A stretch of DNA of 64,000 nt, taken from an uncultured Blautia sp. Lineage in GTDB: Bacteria > Bacillota > Clostridia > Lachnospirales > Lachnospiraceae. The notes below the pieces were generated by a model, which did no database searches, was not told the DNA's origin, and worked only from the letters and a program-made list of their open reading frames with translations. The stretch spans positions 1-64,000 of the forward strand of contig UQSX01000001.1 of assembly GCA_900543715.1 (NCBI GenBank). Reading direction: 5' to 3'. The position numbers and the translations under genes were made by a program. Shown here one piece after another: positions 46,258 through 54,788 of this stretch (its first letter is position 1; every line of letters begins with the position of its first letter).

Positions 46258-46275
46258 GAATTGGAGGTGCAACAA

Positions 46276-48003
46276 ATGCTTCGAAGGCTGTTTTCTTACA
46301 TGGGGCGGTATAAAAAATATGCTTTCCTTGCTCTGCTCTGTATCACAGTGGAGTCCATCTTTGAACTGCTGGTTCCCCTGATCATGGCGGATCTGGTCGA
46401 TGTGGGGGTGGCTTCCGGAGACAGAGCCTACATTTTCCAAAAAGGCGGGGAAATGGTGATCTGCGGAGTTCTGGCTCTGATCCTGGGAGTGGGAAGCGCC
46501 AGATTTGCGGCCTTGGCCGGCCAGGGACTGGGAGCCCAGCTTCGTCAGGCGGAATATGAGAAGCTTCAGAAATATTCTTTTTCTAATATTGACCATTTCC
46601 GGGTATCATCCCTGGTGACAAGGCTCACCAGTGATGTGACCAACATCCAGAACACCGTTTCCACAGGCATGCGTCCTTTCTGCCGGGGGCCGGTGATGCT
46701 GGTGGCGGCTACGGCGGTAGCCTTTTCCATTAACCGGGAGCTGGCGGTAGTATTTCTTGTGGCCCTGCCTGTGCTGGCCTGCCTGCTTTTTCTGATCACT
46801 ATGAAGGTCCGTCCTCTTTACGGGACCATGCAGGGAGCCATTGACAATGTAAACCGGATCATTCAGGAGAATCTTACGGCGGTCCGGGTGGTAAAAGCCT
46901 ATGTAAGAGGAGACTACGAAAAAGCAAAATTTGAAGAGGGAAATGAAAGGCTGAAAGAACAGTCACAGCAGGCATTCTGTCTGGCTGCACTGAATATGCC
47001 GGCCATGCAGTTTGTTATGTACGGAACAATCCTTTCCATCCTCTGGTTCGGCGGAGAACTGATCAACACCGGGGGTATGGAGGTGGGGGAACTCACAGGA
47101 TTTTTAAGTTATGTGCTCCAGATCCTGAATTCCCTTATGATGATCTCCAACGTGTTTCTGATGATGACCCGCTCTGTGGCTTCCGGAGTCCGGATCATGG
47201 AAGTTATTGATGAGAAAGTGGATATTACCGATGAAAAAGCCAGGGACATCCAGGTAGAGCGGGGAGAGGTCACTTTTGATCATGTGTGGTTTAAATATAA
47301 GAAGGAAGCCAGGGAGTATGTGCTCTCGGATATCTCTTTCCACATAGAGCCGGGGCAGACGGTAGGGATCATCGGCCAGACAGGAGCGGCCAAGACTACC
47401 CTTGTACAGCTGATCCCCAGACTATATGAGGCGGAAAAGGGACGGATCTGTATAGACGGCATTCCGGCGGAGGAGTATCCTATGGAACATCTCCGGGATG
47501 CCATTGCCATGGTACTTCAGAAAAATACTCTGTTTTCCGGAAGCCTTCTTTCCAATCTGAAATGGGGAAATGAGAATGCCTCTAAGGAGGAAGTGGATCT
47601 GGCCTGCCATATTGCCTGCGCCGATGAATTTATTGACCGGCTGCCCAAGGGATATGAGACAGAAATGGGCCAGGGAGGGGTAAATGTATCCGGAGGACAG
47701 AAACAGAGACTTTGCATTGCCAGAGCCCTTCTGAAAAAGCCAAAAGTACTGATCCTGGACGACTCTACCAGCGCAGTAGATACGGCTACGGAAAGCAGTA
47801 TCCGGGAACGTATGAGCAAATATCTTCCGGATATGACGAAGATCATTATCGCCCAAAGGATCTCTTCTGTCCGGCATGCAGATCAGATCATCATTCTGGA
47901 CGACGGGAGAGTAAACGATATAGGCACTCACGAAACGCTGCTGGAGAGAAATGAGATCTATCGGCAGATCTATGATTCTCAGAAGGAAGGAGTGGAACTG
48001 TAA
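46276..48003 (+). CDS. ABC exporter half (degenerate ATP site)
   Basis: A 575-residue membrane-ATPase fusion with six helices and a C-terminal NBD. Walker A is GQTGAAKTT (Ala where Gly is usual), the signature is VSGGQKQRL, and the Walker B end is LILDDSTSAVD with Asp in place of the catalytic Glu. This is the standard degenerate partner of heterodimeric type IV exporters (BmrCD, LmrCD, TM287/288 kind). The start at 46276 follows GGAGGT. Its partner overlaps by one base. Confidence 0.93.
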   Translation: MLRRLFSYMGRYKKYAFLALLCITVESIFELLVPLIMADLVDVGVASGDRAYIFQKGGEMVICGVLALILGVGSARFAALAGQGLGAQLRQAEYEKLQKYSFSNIDHFRVSSLVTRLTSDVTNIQNTVSTGMRPFCRGPVMLVAATAVAFSINRELAVVFLVALPVLACLLFLITMKVRPLYGTMQGAIDNVNRIIQENLTAVRVVKAYVRGDYEKAKFEEGNERLKEQSQQAFCLAALNMPAMQFVMYGTILSILWFGGELINTGGMEVGELTGFLSYVLQILNSLMMISNVFLMMTRSVASGVRIMEVIDEKVDITDEKARDIQVERGEVTFDHVWFKYKKEAREYVLSDISFHIEPGQTVGIIGQTGAAKTTLVQLIPRLYEAEKGRICIDGIPAEEYPMEHLRDAIAMVLQKNTLFSGSLLSNLKWGNENASKEEVDLACHIACADEFIDRLPKGYETEMGQGGVNVSGGQKQRLCIARALLKKPKVLILDDSTSAVDTATESSIRERMSKYLPDMTKIIIAQRISSVRHADQIIILDDGRVNDIGTHETLLERNEIYRQIYDSQKEGVEL

Positions 48004-49850
48004 TGGCCAGATATGTTGGATATAAAAGACCGAAAAATACAAAAAAGACCCTTCTTCATCTGCTGAGGTATCTGGGCCTGCATAAATGGAGCTTTACCCT
48101 GGTAGCTCTGCTGGTGCTTATCAGCGCCGGAGCCAACATTATGGGAACCTACCTTTTAAAACCGGTGATCAACAGGTTTATCCTTCCCGGTGATCAGGAG
48201 GGGCTTCTTCTGGCTGTAGGGGGAATGGCTGTGATGTATATCTGCGGAGCCCTGGCTACCCTGGGCTATAACCAGCTGATGATCCGATCTGCCCAGAAGG
48301 TGGTAAAGGAGATACGGCGGGACCTTTTCGCCCATATCCAGAAGCTTCCTCTGAAATACTTTGACGCCCATACCCACGGAGAGCTGATGAGCCGTTTTAC
48401 CAATGATGTGGATACAGTCCAGGAGGCTTTGAACAATAGCTTTGCCATGATCATACAGAGCTTTATGATGCTTTTCGGCACAGTGGTGATGATGATGGTC
48501 TTAAGTCTCAGACTCTCTCTGATCGTGGTGGTTTTTTTGCTGATCATGTTCGCCTTTATCAAATTTAACGGGAAAAGAAGCAAAAAATATTTCCAGCGGC
48601 AGCAGGAAGAATTGGGAAAGATCAATGGCTTTGTGGAAGAAATGACTGCCGGCCTGAAGGTGGAAAAAGTCTTTAATCATGAGAAGAAGGACTTTGAGAC
48701 CTTCTGCCAGATGAACGAGGCACTTCGGCGGGAATCTACCAATGCTCTGACTTTTTCCGGAATGATGGTGCCTACCATTGTGAGCCTGTCTTATGTAAAC
48801 TATGCGGTTTCCGCCTGTGTGGGAGGACTTTTTACACTGATGGGGATGCTGGATCTGGGAAGCCTGGCTTCTTACCTGGTTTATGTACGACAGAGCGCTA
48901 TGCCCCTGAACCAGTTTACCCAGCAGGTGAACTTCCTTCTGGCGGCCCTTTCCGGGGCGGAAAGGATCTTTGAGATGATGGAGGAGGAACCAGAGCCGGA
49001 CCAGGGACAGGTGACTCTGTGCAATGTACAGGAGCATCAGGGCGAACTGAAAGAGACAGAAGCATATACCGGAGAATTTGCCTGGAAGCTGCCGGGCTCC
49101 GGAAAGCTGATACCTTTAAAGGGAGATGTACGCTTTCAGGACGTGGTCTTCGGCTATGTGCCGGAGAAGAAAATCCTCAATGGGATCTCTCTCTATGCAA
49201 AACCGGGGCAGAAGATTGCTTTTGTGGGATCTACAGGAGCGGGAAAGACCACCATTATCAATCTGATTAATCGCTTTTATGAGATCCAGTCGGGAAAGAT
49301 CACCTATGATGGCATTGATATCCGGGAAATTAAGAAGGAGGATCTCCGCCGTTCTCTGGCTATGGTCATTCAGGATACTCATCTGTTTACAGGGACCATT
49401 GCAGATAATATCCGGTACGGCAATCTGTGCGCCTCTATCGAGGAGGTGAAAGAGGCTGCCAGGATCGCCAACGCAGACTCCTTTATACGGAGACTGCCCC
49501 AGGGCTATGACACCATGCTTTACAGTGACGGAAGCAATCTTTCCCAGGGACAGCGGCAGCTTCTGGCTATAGCAAGAGCAGCGGTAGCAAAGCCTCCGGT
49601 ACTGATCCTGGACGAGGCTACCAGTTCGGTGGATACCAGAACGGAACAGCTTATTGAAAAAGGAATGGATGCTATTATGGAGGGAAGGACGGTGTTTGTC
49701 ATTGCTCACAGACTTTCCACAGTGCGCAATTCCAAGGCCATTATGGTGCTGGAAAAAGGGGAGATCATTGAGAGAGGAAGCCATGAGGAGCTGCTGGAGC
49801 AGAAGGGACGGTATTACCAGTTATATACCGGACAATTTGAATTGGAGTGA
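48003..49850 (+). CDS. ABC exporter half (competent ATP site)
   Basis: A 615-residue partner of the preceding protein. The NBD has Walker A GSTGAGKTT, signature LSQGQRQLL and Walker B LILDEATSSVD with the catalytic Glu. An insertion before the NBD (about 340-370) is charged. Together the two probably export drugs or lipid-like compounds; the substrate is unknown. Confidence 0.93.
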   Translation: MARYVGYKRPKNTKKTLLHLLRYLGLHKWSFTLVALLVLISAGANIMGTYLLKPVINRFILPGDQEGLLLAVGGMAVMYICGALATLGYNQLMIRSAQKVVKEIRRDLFAHIQKLPLKYFDAHTHGELMSRFTNDVDTVQEALNNSFAMIIQSFMMLFGTVVMMMVLSLRLSLIVVVFLLIMFAFIKFNGKRSKKYFQRQQEELGKINGFVEEMTAGLKVEKVFNHEKKDFETFCQMNEALRRESTNALTFSGMMVPTIVSLSYVNYAVSACVGGLFTLMGMLDLGSLASYLVYVRQSAMPLNQFTQQVNFLLAALSGAERIFEMMEEEPEPDQGQVTLCNVQEHQGELKETEAYTGEFAWKLPGSGKLIPLKGDVRFQDVVFGYVPEKKILNGISLYAKPGQKIAFVGSTGAGKTTIINLINRFYEIQSGKITYDGIDIREIKKEDLRRSLAMVIQDTHLFTGTIADNIRYGNLCASIEEVKEAARIANADSFIRRLPQGYDTMLYSDGSNLSQGQRQLLAIARAAVAKPPVLILDEATSSVDTRTEQLIEKGMDAIMEGRTVFVIAHRLSTVRNSKAIMVLEKGEIIERGSHEELLEQKGRYYQLYTGQFELE

Positions 49851-49855
49851 GTAAA

Positions 49856-50287
49856 ATGGAAAAAAATAATATCAGAAAGATCCTCCACCGCCTGGATCTG
49901 GAACGGCGTCAGCTTATGCGGCCAAAATTCCTGGAGATGGGGCTTACTGTGGGAGAAGGGCAGCCCAGGATCCTGAACTGCCTTTTAGAGCAGGGAGAAA
50001 TGAGCCAGAGAGAACTGGCAGACGCCTGTATGTTTGACGTGACCACCCTGTCCAGAACTCTGGATAAGATGGAAAAGGCAGGGCTGCTGACCCGGAGTGT
50101 GAATCCTGCCAGCAGAAGAGCACACCTGATCACGCTGACTCCGGCGGGAGAAGAGAAAGGGAAGCAGGTACGGGAACAGTTTGCCTGGCTGGACCAGGTA
50201 CTTTGGGAAGATATCGAAGAAAAAGAGATGGAGAATCTGTATCGGACCCTTGAGAAGATAGAGAAGAATCTGAAAAATGCAAACTAA
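49856..50287 (+). CDS. MarR-family repressor
   Basis: A 143-residue winged-helix regulator (MSQRELADACMFDVTTLSRT is the recognition region; the wing follows at SRRAHLITLTPAG). The ATG at 49856 follows GGAG. It is last in the operon behind the two ABC genes, so it most likely represses its own promoter at 46215-46257 until a ligand releases it. Confidence 0.9.
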   Translation: MEKNNIRKILHRLDLERRQLMRPKFLEMGLTVGEGQPRILNCLLEQGEMSQRELADACMFDVTTLSRTLDKMEKAGLLTRSVNPASRRAHLITLTPAGEEKGKQVREQFAWLDQVLWEDIEEKEMENLYRTLEKIEKNLKNAN

Positions 50288-50291
50288 AAGA

Positions 50292-50350
50292 AAGCTGCTG
50301 TAAAGCCTGAGATTTCTCTGTAAAAACAGGCTTTGCAGCAGCTTCATTGT
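50292..50350 (+). terminator. Terminator of the exporter operon
   Basis: AAGCTGCTG then AAAGCCTG (50292-50309) pair with CAGGCTTT and CAGCAGCTT (50327-50344); T-rich tail. Confidence 0.8.
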
Positions 50351-50353
50351 TTC

Positions 50354-50382
50354 TTGACAAATAATACCTGCAAGGTTAAAAT
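50354..50382 (+). promoter_or_regulatory. Promoter of the seven-gene surface-modification operon
   Basis: Consensus TTGACA (50354-50359), 17 bases, TAAAAT (50377-50382), about 60 bases before the first gene. Confidence 0.7.
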
Positions 50383-50441
50383 TATGAATAAAGTCGAAAA
50401 ATATGCAAAAAAGATTCTTTATATGAATAAAGGTAGAAAAG

Positions 50442-52208
50442 ATGAACGAGTACGAGGAGAAAAGGACTTCACAGACTGCTTATTCACAGAACAGAACATT
50501 TCAGAGCAGAGATCTATCCCATCAGCCTCAGGGCACTTACCGGGCAGAATACATTCCCCAAAACAGAACAGCTATAAATAGAGAAAATCGTACAGTATCT
50601 GGACCCAGATCCAGAGCAGCGGCAGAAGGCCGCCGTCGTCCAGACGGAACCGGAGCAGGCAATAGACCCCGGCGCCGGGTACAGACTGGGACGGCTGCAG
50701 CCCAGGGATCCCGCCGTCTGACAGAGACAGGAACAAGATCCGCCTCCCGCCGTCCCCCAGGGACTGGAAATGCCTCCGGCATTCAGGAGAGAAGAAGACG
50801 CTCTCAGTCTTCCTACAGAAGAGATGACAGAAGCCCTTCCTTAAAGACAGGGGCAAGATCCGGACGGAGACTGGAAGAATGGGAGATCCTGGAACAGGAG
50901 AACGAGAGAGAATACCAGGAATACCTGGAAAGAAAGAGAAGAAGGCAGGAAAGGCAGCGGCGGGAAGAGGAACAGCGGCGCCGCCGGAGAATGCTGGCTA
51001 TCCGGGGAGGCGGGGCAGCTCTTATTGCTGTTGTGCTGATCTTTATAGTGTACCGCATATTTTTCTCAAATCCTGTACTGGGAACAGTTACAGTGGAGGC
51101 CGGTACGCAGGAATTTCAGACAGAAAGCTTCCTGAGGAAAGACGCAGATGCAGAGTTTGTTACGGATATGTCTCAGATAGACACCTCCCATGTGGGTGAG
51201 CAGGAGATTGTTTTAAATGCAAATGGGAATGAGAGAACTTCTACTCTGGTCGTGCAGGACACGGCAGCTCCCACAGCAGAGGCACAGAGCAGCATGATCG
51301 ATATAGATGGAGAGCTGTCTCCAGATGAACTAGTGACAAATATTGAGGACGCCACAGATGTTACCTGCAGTTTTAAGGAAGAACCGGACCTGTCTTCCGA
51401 GGGGACTGTGCCGGTAACTGTAGTCCTTACAGATGAAGGCGGCAACACAACAGAAATTGACTCAGAGGTAGAAGTTATTGAAGATACAGAAGCGCCGGTC
51501 ATCGACGGCGTAGCTCCTCTGGAAGGCTTTATCGGAGATGCGGTTTCTTATAAATCAGAAATAACGGTTACGGATAACTGCGATAAAGAGGTGGAACTGG
51601 AAGTAGACAACAGCGATGTAGATACGGAAACAGCCGGAACTTATGATGTGCGCTATACGGCTACTGACAGGGCGGGAAATACTGCAGAAGCAGAAACTAC
51701 CATCACTATGAAGGAAAAGCCGGAGGACTATGTAGAGCCGGAAGAAGTTTATGCAGAGGCGGATGAAGTTCTGGCAGAGATCACCACAGATGACATGACT
51801 CTGAAGGAAAAGGCAAGGGCTATCTATGACTGGTGCAGGAGTAACATTGGTTATATCAGTACTTCAGAAAAAGACAGCTGGACCAATGGCGCCCACCAGG
51901 GATTTACGCAGCATCAGGGGGACTGCTTTGTCTTCTTCGCAACGGCAAAAGCCCTGCTGACCCAGGCAGAGATCCCTAATATAGATGTAGAGAAAAGCGA
52001 CACCAGTCACTCCAGACATTACTGGAGTCTGATCGACTGCGGAGACGGCTGGTATCATTTTGATACAACGCCCAGAACAGGAGGCGGAGAATTCTTCATG
52101 CTGACAGACGAAGAGCTTTTGGATTACTCAGCTTCTCACGATAACAGCCATATATTCGACCAGAGCCTGTATCCGGCCACGCCTACGGAAGACTCTACGA
52201 TTGAGTAA
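50442..52208 (+). CDS. Membrane-anchored transglutaminase-like protein
   Basis: A 588-residue protein. Residues 1-185 are very Arg-rich and disordered (cytoplasmic), with a single transmembrane helix at about 187-208. Two to three extracellular beta-sandwich (DUF5011/HYR-like) repeats follow at about 215-430, then a C-terminal transglutaminase-like domain. The triad is visible: Cys495 (QGDCFVFF), His526 (SRHYWSLI), Asp541 (YHFDTTP). Bacterial proteins of this type may cleave or cross-link peptides at the wall. It is the first gene of the operon with the adenylation and carrier genes; its role there is unknown. Confidence 0.82.
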   Translation: MNEYEEKRTSQTAYSQNRTFQSRDLSHQPQGTYRAEYIPQNRTAINRENRTVSGPRSRAAAEGRRRPDGTGAGNRPRRRVQTGTAAAQGSRRLTETGTRSASRRPPGTGNASGIQERRRRSQSSYRRDDRSPSLKTGARSGRRLEEWEILEQENEREYQEYLERKRRRQERQRREEEQRRRRRMLAIRGGGAALIAVVLIFIVYRIFFSNPVLGTVTVEAGTQEFQTESFLRKDADAEFVTDMSQIDTSHVGEQEIVLNANGNERTSTLVVQDTAAPTAEAQSSMIDIDGELSPDELVTNIEDATDVTCSFKEEPDLSSEGTVPVTVVLTDEGGNTTEIDSEVEVIEDTEAPVIDGVAPLEGFIGDAVSYKSEITVTDNCDKEVELEVDNSDVDTETAGTYDVRYTATDRAGNTAEAETTITMKEKPEDYVEPEEVYAEADEVLAEITTDDMTLKEKARAIYDWCRSNIGYISTSEKDSWTNGAHQGFTQHQGDCFVFFATAKALLTQAEIPNIDVEKSDTSHSRHYWSLIDCGDGWYHFDTTPRTGGGEFFMLTDEELLDYSASHDNSHIFDQSLYPATPTEDSTIE

Positions 52209-52246
52209 AACAGTGACGGAAGGCCTGCAGGAATAGGAGGACGGTT

Positions 52247-52963
52247 ATGAAATTAGGAGTGATCGGGGGCCTTGGCCCCCTGGCTACGGCCTGTTTCCTG
52301 GAAATGGTCACACAGATGACAGATGCCTCCTGTGACCAGGAGCACCTGGAAATGATCATTTACAGCGCACCCCGGATTCCCGACAGAACAGCCTATATCC
52401 TGGGAAAATCTCAGGAAAGCCCGGTGAGGCCTATGACGGAGATCGGACGGAAGCTGGCAGGAGAAGGGGTTTCCTATATTGCTGTTCCCTGTATGACAGC
52501 CCATTATTTTTACCGGGAGCTGTCTGAGAATATACCGGTTCCGATCATCCACGGAATCTATGAGACGGGAATGGAGATCCAGAAGAACCAAATAGAGAAG
52601 GTGGGTCTTATGGCTACGGACGGCACGATCCAGAGCCGTATTTTTCAGAACCAACTGGAGGATATGGGGATAGAAGTGCTTCTTCCGGATGAGAAGCACC
52701 AGAAGTATGTGATGGACGTAATCTATAAAGATGTGAAGGCAGGACGTACCGTTGAAGAGGAGAAATTTCTGGAGACTTCACGGCAGCTTCAGTGTATGGG
52801 AGCTCAGGTGATCCTCCTGGGGTGCACAGAGCTGTCCCTTGTAAAGCGACAGTACCCCTTGGGAAAGAAATATCTGGACGCTATGGAGGTCCTGGCCCAG
52901 AGATCTGTCGTGCGCTGCGGGAAAAAACTGAAAAAAGAGTATGAAAATCTGCTGTCGCATTAA
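52247..52963 (+). CDS. Aspartate/glutamate-type amino acid racemase
   Basis: A 238-residue cofactor-independent racemase. Both catalytic cysteines are present: Cys82 in VPCMTAHYF and Cys193 in LLGCTELSL. The N-terminal GVIGGLGPLAT fits the family. It makes a D-amino acid from its L form; Asp or Glu are the usual substrates. The first motif has Met where Asn is usual (PCNTAH), so specificity may differ. A GGAGGA site precedes the ATG. Lying between the transglutaminase and adenylation genes, it may supply the amino acid that is activated next. Confidence 0.88.
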   Translation: MKLGVIGGLGPLATACFLEMVTQMTDASCDQEHLEMIIYSAPRIPDRTAYILGKSQESPVRPMTEIGRKLAGEGVSYIAVPCMTAHYFYRELSENIPVPIIHGIYETGMEIQKNQIEKVGLMATDGTIQSRIFQNQLEDMGIEVLLPDEKHQKYVMDVIYKDVKAGRTVEEEKFLETSRQLQCMGAQVILLGCTELSLVKRQYPLGKKYLDAMEVLAQRSVVRCGKKLKKEYENLLSH

Positions 52964-53014
52964 GCAGGACTTAAGGAAATGTATTATGTGACAGCTGTTT
53001 AAGGAGAAAAGAAG

Positions 53015-54541
53015 ATGCAGAGAAATATTTTGGAGTATCTTGAGGATACTGTGCAGAAGTATCCGGAGAAAACAGCTTTTGCAAATGAAAAGATGGGAAT
53101 GTCTTTTCAGGAAGTGTATCAGGTTTCCAGAAGCATTGGCTCCTGCCTCTGCGAGAGAGGCTATGAAAGGGAGCCCGTTGTGATCTATATGCAGAAACAT
53201 CCCCATATGATCGCTGCTTTCTGGGGCGTTGTGTACAGCGGATGTTTTTATGTTCCTATTGATGAAGAAATGCCGAAGTTCCGGATAGAGCTGATCTTCC
53301 AGAATCTGAAGCCAAGAGCAGTGATCTGTGATGAGGTTACCAGCAGGCAGATCCAGGAGTTCCAGGATTTTACCGGAGAGGTCCTGCTCTATGATGAGAT
53401 TGCCGGATATCCGGTAAATGACCAGGAGCTTTTCTCTGTCAGAGAAAAAGCCATTGACACAGATCCGGTCTACATTGTATTTACTTCAGGATCTACCGGG
53501 ATCCCAAAAGGCGTGGCGGCCTGTCACCGGTCTGTGATCGATTATGTGGAGAACCTGATGGAGGTGCTGGGGGCAAATGAAGAATCTGTATTTGCAAATC
53601 AGACGCCTCTTTACTTTGACGCCTGCTTAAAGGAGCTGTTTGCCAGCCTGAAATGCGGCGCTACTACCTATCTGGTGCCAAAAGCTTTATTTATGTTTCC
53701 CATTAAGCTGGTGGAATTTTTGAATGAATATAAGATCAATACCGTGTGCTGGGTAGTATCTGCCCTTACCATGATCTCTTCTATGAAGACTTTTGATAAG
53801 GTGGTGCCGAAATATCTCCATACAATTGCTTTTGGAAGCGAGGTCTTCCCTATCAAGCAGTTTAATCTCTGGAGAAAAACTTTGCCGGATGCCAGGTTTA
53901 TCAATCTTTACGGCCCCACAGAGGCTACGGGCATGAGCTGCTATTATGAGGTAGACAGAGAATTCCAGGAAGGAGAGCCTATTCCTATCGGAAGACCTTT
54001 TAAGAATACAGAAATCATTCTTTTAGATGAGAATGACCAGGTGCCGGAACAGGGAGAACCGGGAGAAATCTGTATCCGTGGAACTGCTCTTACCCTGGGC
54101 TATTATAATAATCAGGAAAAGACAGATGAAGTCTTTGTACAGAATCCCTTAAATCACAGTTATCATGAGCTGATCTACCGGACAGGAGATATCGGAAAGC
54201 TTAACGAAAGAGGTGAGCTGGTATTTATCTCCAGAAAGGATTTTCAGATCAAGCATATGGGACACAGGATCGAGCTTGGTGAGATCGAAGTCCATGTAAA
54301 TATGATCGAGGGCATTGGCAGCGCATGCTGCATTTATGATAAAGAAAAGGAAAAAATCATACTTTTCTATGTGGGAGATGTGGAAAGCGGGGACTTGATC
54401 GCCCAGCTTAAGAAAAAACTCCCCAGGTACATGATTCCAAACCATGTGTATGCGCTGGAACAGATGCCGCTGACAGCAAATGGGAAGATTGACAGAAATA
54501 AGCTTAAACAAATCAGTGAAGAGAAGAAAAGGAGAAAATAA
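53015..54541 (+). CDS. Amino acid adenylation enzyme (DltA-like)
   Basis: A 508-residue stand-alone A-domain that activates an amino acid with ATP and loads it on a carrier protein. The core motifs are all present: A3 FTSGSTGIPKG, A5 NLYGPTEAT, A7 YRTGDIG, A8-like DFQIKHMGHRIELGEIE, and A10 NGKIDRNKL with the catalytic Lys. The size matches DltA (D-alanine). The substrate region around YFDACLKELF and VVSALTMIS differs from the DltA consensus I recall, so D-Ala cannot be assumed. The carrier gene starts 2 bases after its stop. Confidence 0.88.
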   Translation: MQRNILEYLEDTVQKYPEKTAFANEKMGMSFQEVYQVSRSIGSCLCERGYEREPVVIYMQKHPHMIAAFWGVVYSGCFYVPIDEEMPKFRIELIFQNLKPRAVICDEVTSRQIQEFQDFTGEVLLYDEIAGYPVNDQELFSVREKAIDTDPVYIVFTSGSTGIPKGVAACHRSVIDYVENLMEVLGANEESVFANQTPLYFDACLKELFASLKCGATTYLVPKALFMFPIKLVEFLNEYKINTVCWVVSALTMISSMKTFDKVVPKYLHTIAFGSEVFPIKQFNLWRKTLPDARFINLYGPTEATGMSCYYEVDREFQEGEPIPIGRPFKNTEIILLDENDQVPEQGEPGEICIRGTALTLGYYNNQEKTDEVFVQNPLNHSYHELIYRTGDIGKLNERGELVFISRKDFQIKHMGHRIELGEIEVHVNMIEGIGSACCIYDKEKEKIILFYVGDVESGDLIAQLKKKLPRYMIPNHVYALEQMPLTANGKIDRNKLKQISEEKKRRK

Positions 54542-54543
54542 GT

Positions 54544-54777
54544 ATGGAAGCATTAATGGAAATTTTAAAGAACCTTCATCCGGATGTAGATTTTGAAACC
54601 TGCACAACACTGGTAGATGACCGGATCATTGATTCCTTTGATATTGTGACGATTATTTCAGAGATCAATGATGAATATGACGTGGTGATCCCGGCAGAGG
54701 ATATCGTACCGGAGAACTTTAATTCTGCACAGGCTTTATACGAACTGATCCAGCGTCTGGAAGATGAAGACGAATAA
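54544..54777 (+). CDS. Peptidyl/acyl carrier protein (DltC-like)
   Basis: A 77-residue acidic carrier protein. The phosphopantetheine site is Ser31 in IIDSFDIVTI. Length and position match DltC (78 residues). It holds the activated amino acid as a thioester for the MBOAT. It overlaps no neighbour, lying 2 bases after the A-domain gene and 11 before the MBOAT gene. Confidence 0.88.
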   Translation: MEALMEILKNLHPDVDFETCTTLVDDRIIDSFDIVTIISEINDEYDVVIPAEDIVPENFNSAQALYELIQRLEDEDE

Positions 54778-54788
54778 GAGAGGCCGTC

